The notes beneath the pieces were generated by a model that saw only the letters and a list, made by a program, of their open reading frames with translations, searched no databases and had not been told where the DNA came from. The translations under genes were made by a program, and so were the position numbers. From Cytophagales bacterium (GTDB taxonomy: Bacteria; Bacteroidota; Bacteroidia; Cytophagales; Amoebophilaceae), in the NCBI GenBank assembly GCA_022360235.1, contig JAKSDE010000476.1, positions 1 through 10,550 on the forward strand: a stretch of 10,550 nucleotides of DNA. Direction: 5' to 3'. Of this stretch, positions 1 through 6,224 are shown piece after piece; position 1 is the stretch's first letter, and each line of letters starts with the position of its first letter.

Positions 1-120
1 CTACCAATATATAAACGCTTTCCAAGACACCCCCAACTATCGTTCCAGGCATGACCCAAAGCTCTCCTGCTTTTGTTCTTGTTGGGACTGTAGAATCTTA
101 AAATACAGCCCCTAGAGATA
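1..120. repeat. 120-bp direct repeat, copy A
   Basis: This stretch is identical, base for base, to 2026-2145. The copies diverge immediately on the right (TCCTAGG here, CAGACGA in the other). The left limit of this copy is unknown because it starts at the window edge. Near its right end it holds CTGTAGAATCTTAAAATACAG, a small hairpin (CTGTA/TACAG) flanked by GGGA and CCCC, which resembles the end of an insertion sequence. No convincing protein is read from it in any frame. It is probably a remnant of a mobile element or a duplication end; the family is not recognised. Confidence 0.9.
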
Positions 121-230
121 TCCTAGGCTTGAATCTAACAAGTTGGTTTGAGCAACCTGCTCAACAACAGGAAGAGGAAAGGAGTCAAGGTACTGAAAGA
201 GGCTTCGCCTTAAGGTACGGCCATAGATAA
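102..230 (+). other. Short open frame, possible gene tail
   Basis: A frame with no start codon stays open from 102 to a stop at 228-230 and gives about 42 residues, rich in Q, E and R towards the end (QPAQQQEEERSQG). Most of it lies outside the 120-bp repeat. It could be the C-terminal tail of a gene cut off at the repeat junction near 120, or chance. I do not recognise it, and it is too short for a functional claim. Confidence 0.15.
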
Positions 231-261
231 ACAAGAGCTGCAGGAATACTCCCTAGCAAAG

Positions 262-1191
262 CTAAGAAAGCTGAGCAAGCTCTTCTGGGCTCAGGCCAGT
301 AGCTTGGGCAATAACATCCAAGGAAACACCTTGCTTGATCAAATTTTTAGCCGTTTCAAGAACACCTTCTCGTCTACCTTTTTCTTTCCCTACCTCTATA
401 CCTTCTGCTCTACCTTCTTCTCTACCTTTTTCTTTCCCTATCTCTATACCTTCTTCTCTACCTTTTTCTTCTCCTTTTTCAAAACCCTTAGTGTATTTCA
501 TTTCTAAATTTTCAGCTTCTTGTTCGGCTAGTGCCTTGGCATTTAAGTACAGTTGGTATTCCTCTTCAGACCACTGATAACGCTCTAATTGCTCATAGGC
601 CTCTAAAATTGTCGCTTCTTTGAGGGTTTTTGGGGGGTTTTTTACGATATCCCAGCGGGATAAAAAGTACAGCCAATAGTCTAAATAGCTCGCTAACTCA
701 TCTTCCCTTTTAATAAACTTCTTTAATTCTACCACGATATAGGAAATATCTTCAAATAACTGCTCTCCACTATCGGTTTCTATCATTTTGTGATAGCTAA
801 TTAGAGGGAGATTAGGAGATAGTACTTGATTGCCTAGCAATACAATTACAAATACAGGGGCTAGTTCTCCATACCCCATCCCTTGTTTGAGTTGAGCTAC
901 GTAAGCGCTAGATGAATAAAACTGTAAGCGTTTGAGTAGATACTTGGAATAACCATTTTGCATTTCCACAATGAATATATTGCCTGCTTTATCTGTACAT
1001 TTGATATCTACCAGCCCACTTTTACGATGTTCTAATCCAGGTATTTGCTCTTGAGAGATGTAAGTCAGCTCTACAATAGGCTGCTCCTCTGGAAGCTGCA
1101 TAATAGCATTCAGCAGGCTGATCAGCCTTTTTTTGTCTGTAAAAATCCTTTTAAAGGCAAGATCGTTTGTGGGGTCTAAATATCTACTCAT
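262..1191 (-). CDS. Rpn family recombination-promoting nuclease / putative PD-(D/E)XK transposase
   Basis: The 309-residue product matches the Rpn/TIGR01784 type often annotated as a transposase; members are DNA endonucleases that promote RecA-independent recombination. The N-terminus has the family opening DPTNDLAFKRIF (residues 6-17). The PD-(D/E)XK core is visible as D62 in GLVDIK and E76-x-Q78 in FIVEMQ, with Q in the position often held by K. Residues about 237-276 form a charged linker with G every fourth residue (EKGREEGIEIGK type), encoded by near-identical 36-48 bp DNA repeats. The C-terminus (AKNLIKQGVSLDVIAQATGL, 281-300) is the usual small helical tail, so the gene looks complete. 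The start follows a Bacteroidetes -7 element; no clear ribosome binding site is seen. It is the only intact gene between the two 120-bp repeats and probably arrived with the mobile DNA around it. Confidence 0.85.
   Translation of the reverse strand: MSRYLDPTNDLAFKRIFTDKKRLISLLNAIMQLPEEQPIVELTYISQEQIPGLEHRKSGLVDIKCTDKAGNIFIVEMQNGYSKYLLKRLQFYSSSAYVAQLKQGMGYGELAPVFVIVLLGNQVLSPNLPLISYHKMIETDSGEQLFEDISYIVVELKKFIKREDELASYLDYWLYFLSRWDIVKNPPKTLKEATILEAYEQLERYQWSEEEYQLYLNAKALAEQEAENLEMKYTKGFEKGEEKGREEGIEIGKEKGREEGRAEGIEVGKEKGRREGVLETAKNLIKQGVSLDVIAQATGLSPEELAQLS
373..474 (-). repeat. Internal DNA repeats encoding the Rpn linker
   Basis: The block TCTACCTTTTTCTTTCCC starts at 373 and 421, and a shortened form starts at 457, giving spacings of 48 and 36 bp. 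On the coding strand these encode units of the EKGREEGIE.GK type. Spacings are multiples of 12 bp (four codons), so unit gain or loss would keep the frame. Confidence 0.75.
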
Positions 1192-1231
1192 ATCACAGCT
1201 TTTTAAAAAATGGTTCTATTCAACTTTACTG

Positions 1232-1239
1232 CAAATTTA
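1232..1239 (-). promoter_or_regulatory. Bacteroidetes -7 promoter element for the Rpn gene
   Basis: On the minus strand this reads TAAATTTG, an exact match to TAnnTTTG, about 40 bases upstream of the Rpn start codon at 1191. No clear -33 TTTG is seen, so the call rests on the -7 match and its position. Confidence 0.4.
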
Positions 1240-1331
1240 CGATTTTATTGTTACTGTTACTAGGCTAAATGATGGAATAATAAGATAAAGAGGGCTTCTT
1301 ATTTTAAACAAGGATTAGCTTTATTCAGGGG

Positions 1332-1896
1332 CTATTTATTGTCTTTCCCTATACAAATACGTACTAATTTAACTGAACAGTTAAAAACTATATTGAACAT
1401 ATATTCTGTATAATTCCTACTCAATCCTAGGAGGATTCGAAGTACATCCTTAGCTATCTTTATTTCGATTAGTTGATTATTTAGATAGTATTTAGCTTTT
1501 AAAATCAACCTAACTGTTGATTCATATTTACCCTACTTATCCCTACCATTTAGGGTTATTTTCTAATCCTGCCAGGGCTATTTTTACTTTTTCATCATGC
1601 TTATTTCCTTCAGGCAACAGAGATTTTGTGGGGAAGTGTAATATTTTATCCCCCAAAGTTGTTTTGCTTATTTTATAGCTATCTTCCTCATATTTCATTT
1701 CCTCTAGCAGGGATTGAATAATTCTAATCACTATCCTTTGCTCATATATATCATATTTATGTCTTGCCATAGTAATAGCAAAACCTGATCTTACCATTAA
1801 AACAGCTTTTTCTTTTGAAGATGTCTCTTCCTTTTCTTTTTGAGTAAATATATCAGGCGCCAGCTTATGTACAGGGTGTGGTTTTAGTTGATTCAT
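1332..1896 (-). pseudogene. Broken Rep_3-type plasmid replication initiator
   Basis: The first frame (1543-1896) gives 117 residues with the look of a Rep_3 (PF01051, RepB/RepE-like) initiator N-terminal winged-helix domain: ARHKYDIYEQRIVIRIIQSL (44-63), then ISKTTLGDKI and HFPTKSLLPEG (87-97). It stops after GLENNPKW, where family members run on to about 300 residues or more. A second minus-strand frame, shifted by one register, is open for 66 codons from 1532 to a stop at 1332-1334. Its product (IEIKIAKDVLRILLGLSRN, then YTEYMFNIVF) resembles the second Rep_3 domain, where a 'kGYT.Y' stretch is typical. I infer one ancestral gene inactivated by at least one frameshift and by stops at about 1535-1545. 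Such initiators bind iterons on plasmids; no iterons are visible nearby, so this is probably a relic of an integrated plasmid. The N-terminal assignment is firmer than the C-terminal one. Confidence 0.65.
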
Positions 1897-2025
1897 AGTC
1901 GTCTACTTGAAGTTCGGTGTAAAGTTAAAAAATAAAACGAGTTTTAAAAAACCACCTTGCTAACCGTCCCCTATTCCTGGTTTTTAAGTAACTAAAAAAC
2001 AAGCCTAACATCATGTGATTTTTAC

Positions 2026-2145
2026 CTACCAATATATAAACGCTTTCCAAGACACCCCCAACTATCGTTCCAGGCATGACCCAAAGCTCTCCTGCTTTTG
2101 TTCTTGTTGGGACTGTAGAATCTTAAAATACAGCCCCTAGAGATA
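2026..2145. repeat. 120-bp direct repeat, copy B
   Basis: Identical to 1-120 in the same orientation, offset by exactly 2025 bp. Its right edge coincides with the point where the group II intron fragment begins. Its left edge, as far as can be compared, is at 2026. The two copies bracket the Rpn gene and the rep pseudogene. Confidence 0.9.
2113..2128. repeat. Recurrent 16-nt motif CTGTAGAATCTTAAAA
   Basis: The same 16 bases occur at 88-103 (repeat copy A), here (copy B) and at 9926-9941 after leuS, each preceded by a run of G or GGGA. This suggests the terminal inverted repeat of a mobile element that has left several remnants. Confidence 0.55.
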
Positions 2146-2146
2146 C

Positions 2147-2596
2147 AGACGACCTCCCAAGAAATCATGGCGCTGGTGCCACGCACGCTACTGGGGTAGA
2201 CTACCATGGAGAAAGAATAGCTGGACATTTATGAATCCCCGCACAGGGCAATACCTCTATCGGCTGTCATGGATACCGATCCAACGCCATAAGTTGGTGC
2301 GTGGCAGACACTCACCAGATGACCCCTCATTACAGTCCTACTGGCAGAAAAGACAGCAAGAGAAAAAGCCCTTTGGCGAGAAACAGCGCGGCCAACTCTG
2401 GGTTCGGCAAAAAGGCCGATGCGCCCTGTGCCAAGAAGCGCTCGACAACGGCGAGGAAACACATGTACATCATATACAAGCCAGAAGCGAAGGAGGCGGG
2501 AATGAACTATCGAACCTATGCATGTTGCATAACACATGCCATAAGCAGGTTCATAGCAAACATGGAGCACAACTGAAGCCTTTGTCGGCGGCCTGA
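2147..2596 (+). pseudogene. C-terminal part of group II intron-encoded protein (maturase end plus HNH)
   Basis: Reading in frame from the repeat junction, before the first ATG at 2231, gives YRRPPKKSWRWCHARYWGRL and then WTFMNPRTGQYLYRLSWIP, the conserved region after the X/maturase domain of group II intron proteins. From 2231 the frame continues through KLVRGRHSPDDP to a C-terminal HNH endonuclease: C-x2-C (RCALC), HVHH, SNLC and the CH-x3-H ending. All expected HNH residues are present, so the nuclease part itself looks undamaged. The stop (2594-2596) overlaps the start of domain V by two bases. A complete protein of this kind is about 400-600 residues; here the reverse transcriptase is missing, so retrohoming by this copy alone is not possible. 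Whether the 121-codon ATG-started remainder is made is unknown. Confidence 0.85.
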
Positions 2597-2628
2597 GCTG
2601 GGTGACGGGCAACTGTCACGCCCAGTTC
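2595..2628 (+). ncRNA. Group II intron ribozyme domain V
   Basis: The 34-nt element folds as GAGCTGGG paired with CCCAGTTC, a two-base bulge (CG), an upper stem TGACGG/CTGTCA and a GCAA tetraloop. This is the canonical domain V size and shape, with the catalytic AGC triad at 2596-2598. It is fully paired, so the ribozyme core element is intact although the rest of the intron is lost. Confidence 0.9.
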
Positions 2629-2695
2629 TTAGAGAGGAAAGGGCCCCACGAAGCCTCCTACAGGAGACTTCCGTAGGCCCCGACCTACTCGACGC

Positions 2696-2730
2696 AAAAC
2701 ACCGTATTGAATACTTGTTAAGGGTCGACT
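2696..2730. repeat. 35-bp direct repeat, copy 1 (next to intron end)
   Basis: Identical to 5154-5188 in the same orientation; sequences on both sides differ. It contains the small palindrome GTATTGAATAC. It starts about where the intron should end, so it may be the intron's 3' exon (target) sequence, with the other copy being another instance of the same target repeat. Confidence 0.8.
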
Positions 2731-2784
2731 CTATAGGGACATGCTAAGAGGACTTGCTATGTTTTTTGCTGCATTGCATTAGCA

Positions 2785-2812
2785 GCAAAGGGGAAGTAGA
2801 CCCCTTGCTTTT
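2785..2812 (+). terminator. Possible rho-independent terminator
   Basis: A hairpin GCAAAGGGG / CCCCTTGC (one bulge, 7-nt loop) is followed by TTTT. It would end transcription coming from the intron side on the plus strand, just before the 3' end of the oppositely oriented hldD. The short T-run makes it a weak candidate. Confidence 0.35.
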
Positions 2813-2856
2813 GAGCGATAGGTCACACCCTCTGGTTTTGAAGAGATAACCCACTA

Positions 2857-3822
2857 CTACATGTATTGATGGGCTAATAAATAATCCTTTACATACTCCC
2901 TAACTCCTTCTTCTAAAGCTGTAAAAGGCTTTTCATAACCGATGCTTCTCAGCTTACCCATTTTTGCTTCTGTAAAGTACTGATATTTACCACGAATATC
3001 TTCGGGTATGTCAATAAACTCGATGTGTTCTTCTTTTTCTAAAGCTTTAAACACAGCACGTGTTAGGGCTAAGAAAGTTCTGGCCTGGCCTGTACCAAGA
3101 TTATAGATACCGCTGTTTTTTCTATGATGCATTAGAAAATAGCAGACCTCCACTACATCCTTTACGTAGATGAAATCTCTTTTTTGCTTCCCATCTTCAA
3201 AATTAGGATGGTGTGAACGGAAAAGCTTCATTTTGCCAGTAGCCTTTAGTTGGTTAAACGTATGCCATATCACTGAAGCCATTCTTCCTTTATGATATTC
3301 ATTCGGGCCATAAACATTAAAGAATTTGAGCCCTACCCAAAAGAAAGGCTTTTCTTTCTGTTGTAGCGCCCATTTATCAAATTCATTTTTCGATACGCCA
3401 TAGAGGTTCAGAGGCTTTAGTTGGGGAATGATTGCTTCATCATCTTCATAGCCATACTCACCCTGCCCATACGTTGCTGCAGAAGAAGCATACACTAAGG
3501 GAATTTGATACTTCTCACACCGTTGCCATAAGGCTTTCGTATAGTTCGTATTAAGCTTTTGCAAAAGGGCTTTGTCAGATGTTGTGGTATCGGTGCGTGC
3601 TCCTAAATGAAAAATAAATTCTACTTCTTCATAATGCTGATCTAGCCAAACAATAAATTCATCGCGTTCTATCTGCTTCCATAGCCTTTTACCTACTAAG
3701 TTTTTGTTCTTCGTAGGATTATCAAAACGATCTACCGCAACGATCGCATTAAAGTTCTCTTGATTAAGTTTAGAGATTAAACAGCTGCCAATAAATCCGA
3801 CAGCTCCTGTAACAATGATCAT
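2857..3822 (-). CDS. hldD: ADP-L-glycero-D-manno-heptose 6-epimerase
   Basis: This cytoplasmic enzyme converts ADP-D-glycero-D-manno-heptose to the L-glycero form, the last step in making the heptose donor for LPS inner core. The product (321 residues; E. coli HldD has 310) is a short-chain dehydrogenase-type fold. The nucleotide-binding G6-A-V-G9-F-I-G12 is followed by D31 at the end of the second strand. The catalytic SSAATY is at 113-118, Y141-x3-K145 is the YxxxK pair, and HKGRMAS places K178 where the family has its second catalytic residue. GKQKRDFIYVKDV (211-223) and DIPEDIRGKYQYFTEA (271-286) are signatures that separate HldD from other sugar epimerases. The start is supported by a good ribosome binding site (AAAGGAG, 5 bases upstream). 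The lipoprotein gene lies 123 bp upstream on the same strand; a shared transcript is possible. No other heptose genes are in the window. Confidence 0.93.
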   Translation of the reverse strand: MIIVTGAVGFIGSCLISKLNQENFNAIVAVDRFDNPTKNKNLVGKRLWKQIERDEFIVWLDQHYEEVEFIFHLGARTDTTTSDKALLQKLNTNYTKALWQRCEKYQIPLVYASSAATYGQGEYGYEDDEAIIPQLKPLNLYGVSKNEFDKWALQQKEKPFFWVGLKFFNVYGPNEYHKGRMASVIWHTFNQLKATGKMKLFRSHHPNFEDGKQKRDFIYVKDVVEVCYFLMHHRKNSGIYNLGTGQARTFLALTRAVFKALEKEEHIEFIDIPEDIRGKYQYFTEAKMGKLRSIGYEKPFTALEEGVREYVKDYLLAHQYM

Positions 3823-3945
3823 TCTCCTTTGTTTTTAGTGTGCCCTTTAAAAATCATAGGTTGGTACATTGTATAGTACCATGCTCCTGTAGTTAAATTT
3901 GGCTGGCCTTGCTATAATAAGCTATTCCTGAAGATTGCCTCTTTA

Positions 3946-4725
3946 TTACCTATACTCATCAATCATCTTAGCTACTTGTAGATAGTCATTCTTTCTCGCC
4001 ATATACCATGCTACTGTTATATCGCCTTTGCTGAGCAAGATAGCTTTATCCTCTAATATGTTTCGCACTTGCGTAGCATCCCCTGCTAATGCATTCGCTA
4101 CTAATGCTTCATGAGAAGCTAGCTTTCCTGTTTTTAATAAAAGCTTTGCTACTTCAGCGTGTTTATTCCTTACTGCATACCACCATGCTGTTCTTATAGT
4201 AGCTCTACTTCTTACAGGCGTGCCACTGGTGAGTAGCCCCCTTACTTCATCTACCCTGCCAAGGGCTGCGTTACCCAATAGCTTCATGTCATCTGATTCT
4301 GTATCTTTTAGCATGCTTTTTATTGCTCTCCTGTTATCTAAAACCACATTCGCATGTAGCTTTTCCTCGTCACTCAGTTCCTGTGCTCCTACTTTTAATA
4401 GGGCACCTACCCTGCTCGTGTCTCCACTAACAAGTGCTTCGTCAAACGACCTTTGAAACAACGTCTGATTGCTTGGGCGTCGTGCGAAAATACTACTTAT
4501 TTCCTCTAGCATTTTTGCTACCACTTTATCATTGCTAGATATAGTGTCATCCCTTATTATACATAGCGCATAGTGGGCATTTCTGTCAACATTATTATCC
4601 TCCTTTGCCAGCTCTATAACTACAGAACGCAAAGCTTCATCTGCGGGTATTTCTTCCTTTTCTTCTGTTTCACAACTTGTAATAGCCAGGAGTACTAATA
4701 AAAGGGTTTTTATTTTGAAAGACAT
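3946..4725 (-). CDS. Lipoprotein with degenerate ankyrin-like repeats
   Basis: The 259-residue product begins with a short lipoprotein signal peptide: K4 and K6, a hydrophobic stretch (7-15) and the lipobox ITSC with C18 as the lipidated residue, followed by an acidic tail (ETEEKEE). From about residue 92 it has helix pairs of ankyrin character: FDEALVSGDTSRVGALLKVG (94-113), GNAALGRVDEVRGLLTSG (151-168), the pair AWWYAVRNKHAEVAKLLLKTG (starting at 180), and VANALAGDATQVRNIL plus YMARKNDYLQVAKMI at the end. The classic TPLHLA signature is missing, so the repeats are diverged. I infer an envelope-anchored protein-binding protein; the partner is unknown and the side of the membrane cannot be read from the sequence. 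No clear Shine-Dalgarno site precedes the ATG, which is common in Bacteroidetes. The lipoprotein call is firmer than the ankyrin call. Confidence 0.7.
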   Translation of the reverse strand: MSFKIKTLLLVLLAITSCETEEKEEIPADEALRSVVIELAKEDNNVDRNAHYALCIIRDDTISSNDKVVAKMLEEISSIFARRPSNQTLFQRSFDEALVSGDTSRVGALLKVGAQELSDEEKLHANVVLDNRRAIKSMLKDTESDDMKLLGNAALGRVDEVRGLLTSGTPVRSRATIRTAWWYAVRNKHAEVAKLLLKTGKLASHEALVANALAGDATQVRNILEDKAILLSKGDITVAWYMARKNDYLQVAKMIDEYR

Positions 4726-4795
4726 AAGAAATGTTATTTTTAAGTTATATGTTTGTTTTTACTTACTTAGTTTACTTACATAAAGAGCTATATAC

Positions 4796-4978
4796 CTACT
4801 TTAAAGGTAACTTCTTTCCAAAGTTAGTATGCTTATGGTATTTTACCAATTTTTTAGTTCCGAATTTCGATAGGGGACTATAGAAAACACTCCTTTCCCC
4901 CTCAAAAAGTTGCTCGATAGACCTCCTTAAGCACCGTATTTGACTATAAGAGGATAAACCATGACTGAATGGAAGCAA
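4796..4978 (-). CDS. Small hypothetical frame, doubtful
   Basis: A 60-codon frame from an ATG at 4976-4978, with a basic C-terminus (TKKLVKYHKHTNFGKKLPLK). No domain, signal peptide, membrane segment or clear ribosome binding site is seen, and I do not recognise it. It lies in a decayed region, so it may be a gene relic or chance. Confidence 0.15.
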   Translation of the reverse strand: MLPFSHGLSSYSQIRCLRRSIEQLFEGERSVFYSPLSKFGTKKLVKYHKHTNFGKKLPLK

Positions 4979-5153
4979 TTCCTGTCTCGTTTTCTACAGC
5001 TCCTCTGAACGCCATTTTTCAAAGGCGGATCTCTATGCTTGATAGGGCCTGCTATTTTTTGCAAGGTTTTGGCGTACTATAAAGGTTTTTCTTGCCAATA
5101 TTGCTACGCTATATGATGAGTTTTTGTGAGCTAAGATAGTCATTTTAAGTTTA

Positions 5154-5188
5154 AAAACACCGTATTGAATACTTGTTAAGGGTCGACT
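5154..5188. repeat. 35-bp direct repeat, copy 2
   Basis: Identical to 2696-2730. Here the sequence to its left is ordinary AT-rich DNA rather than an intron, so this may be an uninterrupted version of the intron's target or another remnant of the same repeated element. Confidence 0.8.
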
Positions 5189-5240
5189 AAGTAGTTACAA
5201 GCCGTAGTAAAGCCTGAAAAATGAGCTTTTTTGTAGTTAT

Positions 5241-5318
5241 GAGACCTTTGCAAAACTAGGGTACCTCCCTTCTTTATAGGCTATATGAACGGATTTTGAT
5301 GCGTTTTACAAAGGTCTC
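5241..5318. mobile_element. 78-bp miniature inverted-repeat element (MITE-like)
   Basis: The left end GAGACCTTTGCAAAAC and the reverse complement of the right end, GAGACCTTTGTAAAAC, match at 15 of 16 positions. The element is flanked on both sides by GTTAT (5236-5240 and 5319-5323), a perfect 5-bp target duplication. The 46-bp centre has no coding capacity. This is the structure of a non-autonomous transposon mobilised by a transposase encoded elsewhere; no matching full element is in the window, and I do not assign a family. Confidence 0.8.
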
Positions 5319-5483
5319 GTTATAGATGCTTTTGAAGTGCTTCTTTCGTAAGCCTAGGAACCAGTTCATCGTATGGCACCCTGTCATTCAGGTAAGCAAA
5401 TCAAAGTAAAATCAGGGTTAAATCTGTAGAGACTTTAAAGAAGAGACTATAGTTGTTGGTACCTTGCTAGTTCGCATCATAAG

Positions 5484-6224
5484 TCATAAGGCCTTTACCC
5501 AACGCTTCGTTGCATAAACACCTAGATAGACGAGTGGTGTGCTGAGCAAGGTAAATATCACCTTAAAAATATATTCAGCGATTATAACTTGGTACCATGT
5601 AGACCATGCCACAGGCTTACTCACGTTGCTTAGATCTAGGAGTGGCCATACAATCCAGGCGATTACACCAAAAATTATGGTATCAAGCAATTGACTTATT
5701 AAAGTAGAGACATTATTTCGTAGCCATAGGTGCTTACCTTTGGTCAGCCTTCGGCAAAAGCTAAACAGATAGATATCGGTAAACTGTGCTACCAGATAAG
5801 CAACCATAGATCCAAGAACAATACCAGGCGTAAAGCTGAAGACTGACTGAAAGGTGCGTTGTTCTACCGGTGAACCCTCGTAGATAGGTACACCATTAGC
5901 TATTTGTAGGATTACCACCATAAAAATACTCGCCATCAATCCTAGCCAAACCGCTAACTTGGCTTTCCTTTTACCATAAACTTCTGTGATAATATCGTTC
6001 AACAAAAAAGTGAAGGGATAGGTAATCGCACCAGCGGTCAAGAGTATTGTACCAATGACAAAATACTTTGCGGTAATGAGGTTGGTAATCAGTAAAATAG
6101 CTAAAAAAGTGCTTACAAGTAGTACATAGACGCTCTCTGCACGAGAGGGAGTTTGTTCTCTAAAGGATTCTACGAGTACTTCTTTTGCCAAAATAGTTTT
6201 TAGTTTGATTGTAGCCCAATCCAT
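5484..6224 (-). CDS. Queuosine precursor transporter, YhhQ/VUT family (second of pair)
   Basis: The 246-residue product is an integral inner-membrane protein of the YhhQ/VUT (DUF165) family; studied members import queuine, preQ0 or preQ1 for the modified tRNA base queuosine. Family signatures are clear: YPFTFLLNDIITEVYGKRKA (69-88), AQFTDIYLFSFCRRL (146-160) and WLRNNVSTLISQLLDT (167-182). About six hydrophobic segments can be drawn, at roughly 33-57, 60-76, 89-109, 133-155, 175-198 and 210-236. Its ATG lies inside the last codons of the upstream paralogue (25-bp overlap), so the two are almost certainly co-transcribed and perhaps translationally coupled. It has an extra N-terminal stretch of about 30 residues before the first membrane segment. 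Substrate is inferred from the family, and no queuosine synthesis gene is visible here to support it. Confidence 0.85.
   Translation of the reverse strand: MDWATIKLKTILAKEVLVESFREQTPSRAESVYVLLVSTFLAILLITNLITAKYFVIGTILLTAGAITYPFTFLLNDIITEVYGKRKAKLAVWLGLMASIFMVVILQIANGVPIYEGSPVEQRTFQSVFSFTPGIVLGSMVAYLVAQFTDIYLFSFCRRLTKGKHLWLRNNVSTLISQLLDTIIFGVIAWIVWPLLDLSNVSKPVAWSTWYQVIIAEYIFKVIFTLLSTPLVYLGVYATKRWVKAL

Larger units (their letters stand above)
2146..2695 (+). mobile_element. 3' fragment of a group II intron
   Basis: The stretch holds, in order, the last part of the intron-encoded protein, ribozyme domain V and a domain VI hairpin, the normal layout of the 3' end of a bacterial group II intron. 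It is clearly more GC-rich than its AT-rich neighbours, pointing to acquisition from elsewhere. The 5' part (domains I-III, most of domain IV, the reverse transcriptase and most of the maturase domain) is absent; the break is at the edge of the 120-bp repeat. Domain VI can be drawn with GGGCC (2641-2645) pairing GGCCC (2676-2680), GAAG/CTTC and CTCC/GGAG inside, and an unpaired A at 2675 as a branch-point candidate. The exact 3' splice point is uncertain, between about 2684 and 2700. Confidence 0.85.
4726..5483. other. 758-bp intergenic stretch with decayed sequence
   Basis: No complete gene is recognised here. The stretch holds an unrecognised 60-codon minus-strand frame (4796-4978), the second copy of the 35-bp repeat, a miniature inverted-repeat element, and a short minus-strand open frame ending at 5320-5322 (product ending YDELVPRLTKEALQKHL) that looks like a gene tail but is not identified. 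The words CACCGTATT at 4933 and 5158 also link it to the sequence after the intron. It reads as a decayed insertion region. Confidence 0.6.

Noticed and set aside
306..314. Residues 306-314 of LeuRS: TTRIDT instead of TTRPDT as a sign of lost editing
   Set aside because: These are protein residue numbers. The threonines, the aspartate and the later VPAHDSRD motif are kept, and this position varies among synthetases of the group as far as I recall; no loss of editing can be claimed.
304..577. Two plus-strand open frames with F/S/P-rich products opposite the Rpn gene
   Set aside because: They are the complement of the Rpn linker repeats; composition is an artefact of the repeated coding sequence on the other strand.
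2022..2228. 68-codon minus-strand frame across the second 120-bp repeat
   Set aside because: It crosses the junction between repeat and intron fragment, and part of it is antisense to the recognised maturase sequence.
2229..2612. 127-codon minus-strand frame
   Set aside because: Antisense to the HNH domain and domain V, both recognised on the plus strand.
5206..5232. AAAGC...GCTTTTTT hairpin as a terminator
   Set aside because: Only a 5-bp AT-rich stem with an 11-nt loop, not positioned after a gene on that strand.
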